Below, piece by piece: positions 6,101-7,373 of a DNA stretch of 7,373 bases (the stretch's first letter is position 1; every line of letters starts with the position of its first letter). The DNA is from Holophaga sp. (GTDB lineage Bacteria; Acidobacteriota; Holophagae; Holophagales; Holophagaceae). The DNA lies in the NCBI GenBank assembly GCA_031292735.1, contig JARLGP010000250.1, forward strand, positions 1 to 7,373. The letters run 5' to 3'. A model generated the notes under the pieces. That model was not told where the DNA came from. It was given only the letters and a program-made list of their open reading frames with translations, and did no database searches. A program made the position numbers and the translations under genes.

Positions 6101-6233
6101 GGCGCAGCTGCCCGCGCCCGAGGCTGGCGGTGACCAGCACGGTGAGCGTGAAGGTCTTGCCCGATCCGGCGCTGGCGCTGACCACCAGGGACTGCTCCAG
6201 CACCAGGGGATCGTTCAGGTCCAGGTCGCGCAT
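3156..6233 (-). CDS. addA: AddA-like helicase-nuclease (UvrD/RecB superfamily 1A)
   Basis: A complete 1025-residue subunit of an AddAB-type enzyme, which unwinds and trims double-strand breaks to load RecA and degrades foreign linear DNA in the cytoplasm. Helicase motifs in order: Walker A SASAGSGKT (19-27), motif Ia TTFGEASAADLRERL (about 51-65), Walker B VDECQDT (384-390), motif III VGDLKQAIYGFRGGD (409-423), motif IV NFRS (444-447), motif V TVHGSKGLEYDDV (722-734) and motif VI LLYVACTRARE (792-802). A Pro/Ala/Glu-rich linker (about 842-885) leads to a PD-(D/E)XK nuclease: His894, Asp962 in GRADLV, Asp975-Phe-Lys977 in LLDFKHSK, then Gln993 and Tyr997. All catalytic residues seem present. 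It is somewhat shorter than many AddA proteins (about 1150-1250). The ATG at 6233 is one base after the addB stop, with AGGAGGGG (6248-6241) seven bases upstream, so translation is probably coupled. A stand-alone RecB-like name is possible, but the neighbour argues for AddA. Confidence 0.92.
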   Translation of the reverse strand: MRDLDLNDPLVLEQSLVVSASAGSGKTFTLTVLVTASLGRGQLRPYEILATTFGEASAADLRERLLRPLDLLAALDAAAWTGLLPLLGQPGGAEADALLQALPLADSLRRSAKEVAQASALWAGVAWAQGPERARAFWQRVRREAELLQVSTIHALALGLLRQGEGAPEAILDSAHPALLRLLRQTGREALTLAEDHPDQAPAQTLLAWAERAWPALSAAHDGHRDAMGLLEPEDPQPIRDAFHAALARAEAAFAPLAGDPQLALDPASKSRRFFKPSCIVPIPRAGGLPARVRWAEQQSRVVRELDTIPGYYSAAFRDAFATLGPVAGAWEDWLRCLLVGMLRAFEQGKAEQGQATFGDLVRAALRGLRQGELQPPAPKLLLVDECQDTSRAQDAFLAALGAERTVRVGDLKQAIYGFRGGDPELLRDHLKAAGERAFRLPCNFRSAPPVVALANRYVEEVWPQLDPEAGNLDGRQQAVGSSSLPVGLVRADGPAKGSDLPALAPWIAALSTEAGWRQTLGPAGRGAGRRRALLLRQRTKLAGLLQRLKSRGVQPYVVAKEGFWESPGVRLVLAALEAVAHPERPLPAAALLRNLAGFSDGELTALAAERMPGLGALDPERAPAERREAVRWLQGLVRASTQDIAGQLLVQGALLRLLSALRAHGAMEPMRARRNLAALLAMVLELPASPVAAFAMLEEAKAMVRGDLPASVDGVDLIIQTVHGSKGLEYDDVILPLLNAPPRSFRHGEVRTDPATGALALAWKLGNHPGPAYAALKPIVEARQRRDDLNLLYVACTRARERMCMLLQDPGKARPAAEAKTWAQWGQVLASAHPELRVLETLPSVEPLPVVPVPALEAPEPRRALVQPPAEAEAGAEAPGAGLQARQDGEAMHAFLRDLLVRWEDPAFEACLAQPPPVRQARENARRFLDQFQARGWRPLRRRTELPIAGAAASGAEGRADLVVWAPDRIHLLDFKHSKGFGPEELAGYRAQLERYGAALQDREGLPVEAWLVALRSGDWVRVF

Positions 6234-6234
6234 C

Positions 6235-7373
6235 TCAGTCCCCCTCCTCGGCGCTGTCCACGTCCACCGGCCGGCCGCAAAGCGCGCTCAGCTGGCACCA
6301 CCGGCAGTGGCCCCCGGGGGTGGGCGGGAAATCGCCCGCCTCCAGGCGGTCGTCGAAGACCGCCAGGTTGCCCAGCAGCCGGTCCCGCCAGGAGCCTTCC
6401 CCGGCCCCCTGGACCAGGGCCCGCAGGTGCTCGGTGAACGGATCCGGGGCGGCTTCCCGCAGCGGCAGCAGCACGGCGCTGCATGGGGTCGCGAAGGCCG
6501 CTTCGGCCAGCAGCATGTACACCGGGGTCTGCAGGTGGGCGCCGAACGGGGCGCCCGGCTCGGCGTAGGCCTTGAGCGAATCCTGGCGGGACACCTTGTA
6601 GTCGACCACCCGCAGGAACATGTGGCCCTCGGTGTGCTCCCAGTGCTCCAGCCGGTCGATCTTGCCGGCCACCGCCAGGCTGCGCCCGCCGCCGAGCTCC
6701 AGCGCCACCGGCCCCACCTGCGCCTCCAGGGACAGGATGGTGCGGGTCCAGCCCTCCTGCAGGGGCAGGCTCTGCTTGCGCGCCGCCGCCTCCATGTCCA
6801 GCAGGGCGGGAAACAGGAAGGCCACTTCGTATTTGGTGGGCCCGGCGGCCAGCGCGTCGCCCAGCAGGGCCTGGGCCAGGTTGGGCAGCAGCGCCTCCAG
6901 CTCCTGGGCGGCCTGGTTCCACTGGCCCCGGGGCAGGTCGCGGAGCTCCGCCAGCCAGCCGTCCCGATCCGCCGCCCAGCGCCCCTGGAGCTGCTCCAGC
7001 AGGGCTTCCGCGCCGTTCCCGGCCGAGGCCAGGAAGGCCGCCGGCCAATCCCGCACGCCCACCAGCGGCCGCAGCGCCGCCTCCAGCACGTGATGGGCCA
7101 GGGTGCCCACCGCCATGCGCAGGGCGCCGCCCGGGTCGCTGCTCGCCATGCCCCAGACCCGCTCGGCCATGGACCGGAACGGACACCGGGCCAGGGCTTC
7201 CAGGGCGGTGGGGCTGACCGAATCCTGGCCCTTGAGCCAGGCGGCGCGGCAGCCCGGAACCCGGTCCGCCGGCGGGGCCTGGGCAGCCAGGGCGTCCGCC
7301 TCGTTGCGCACCTGGGCGGCCTCGGCCCGGGCCTCGGCGGCGGGATCGGCCGGGTGCCCCTCCCAGGCCCAGC
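6235..7373 (-). CDS. addB: AddB-like nuclease subunit, C-terminal part (runs off window)
   Basis: The last 378 residues of a larger protein whose 5' end lies beyond the right edge; the frame stays open to 7373 (WAWEGHPADPAAEARAEAAQ and on), so the GTG at 7311 is not a real start. The fragment holds a PD-(D/E)XK nuclease: His-His in LAHHVLE (near 7095), Asp in GKIDRL (near 6657), the VVDYKVS core (Asp near 6603, Lys near 6597) and a QTPVY helix (near 6531-6517). It also shows the AddB iron-sulfur signature: one Cys in ARCPFRS (7183-7185) before the nuclease, then C-X2-C-X5-C in GHCRWCQLSALCG (6306-6277) after it. The same Cys-X2-Cys-X5-Cys spacing is known from Bacillus AddB, where the cluster stabilises the nuclease fold. 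The N-terminal inactive-helicase part is outside the window. Its TGA is one base before the addA-type ATG, so the pair is an operon. Confidence 0.9.
   Translation of the reverse strand, partial: WAWEGHPADPAAEARAEAAQVRNEADALAAQAPPADRVPGCRAAWLKGQDSVSPTALEALARCPFRSMAERVWGMASSDPGGALRMAVGTLAHHVLEAALRPLVGVRDWPAAFLASAGNGAEALLEQLQGRWAADRDGWLAELRDLPRGQWNQAAQELEALLPNLAQALLGDALAAGPTKYEVAFLFPALLDMEAAARKQSLPLQEGWTRTILSLEAQVGPVALELGGGRSLAVAGKIDRLEHWEHTEGHMFLRVVDYKVSRQDSLKAYAEPGAPFGAHLQTPVYMLLAEAAFATPCSAVLLPLREAAPDPFTEHLRALVQGAGEGSWRDRLLGNLAVFDDRLEAGDFPPTPGGHCRWCQLSALCGRPVDVDSAEEGD

Noticed and set aside
2997..6437. Plus-strand open frame of over 1100 codons opposite the addA-type gene
   Set aside because: Its translation is Gln/Gly/Pro/Ala-rich low complexity without domains, it lies antisense to a gene with every helicase and nuclease motif, and it starts inside the repeat element. 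Long antisense frames are common in GC-rich genes.
6215..7186. Alternative minus-strand frame over the addB-type gene
   Set aside because: Gly/Ala/Arg/Pro-rich shadow; the other frame carries the Cys signature and nuclease motifs.

Overview
The window is GC-rich, with strong G/C bias at third codon positions, GGAGG-type ribosome binding sites and short intergenic gaps. The gene content and protein style would fit a soil or sediment bacterium such as an Acidobacteriota (Holophagae-like) lineage. That taxonomic guess is an impression, not something proven here. No rRNA, tRNA, CRISPR array, transposase or phage gene is visible.

Left part, plus strand (1-2111). After about 215 bp without a supportable gene comes a TetR-family repressor (261-890). 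It is followed by a small exported protein that looks like an outer-membrane beta-barrel (946-1488) and by the remnant of a major facilitator (MFS) exporter (1539-2111). The transporter keeps its first helix and its last five, but the middle (roughly 200-230 residues in the family) is missing without a break in frame. A 16-bp palindrome, GTCACC-N4-GGTGAC, occurs in front of the repressor and again in front of the exported-protein gene. This is a good candidate operator, making the three genes a self-regulated envelope/efflux cassette whose pump is now probably dead.

Middle part (2112-3155). There are two small exported proteins of unknown function: a cysteine-containing one with a TTG start (2229-2615) and a 58-residue one (2775-2951). 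After them lies a 204-bp convergent intergenic region dense in symmetry. It holds two nearly identical 39-bp repeats, each with nested dyad symmetry around GAATTC, flanking a 36-bp hairpin, then two further stem-loops.

Right part, minus strand (3156-7373). This is an addB-addA type pair. The C-terminal nuclease half of AddB, with its four-cysteine iron-sulfur signature, runs off the right edge of the window. AddA, a complete UvrD/RecB-type helicase with a C-terminal PD-(D/E)XK nuclease, starts one base after the AddB stop. Together they would form the helicase-nuclease that processes double-strand breaks for recombination and degrades foreign linear DNA.

I found no convincing new multi-gene system. 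The most novel-looking items are the repeat-hairpin-repeat element at 2952-3071 and the shared operator feeding a gutted transporter.
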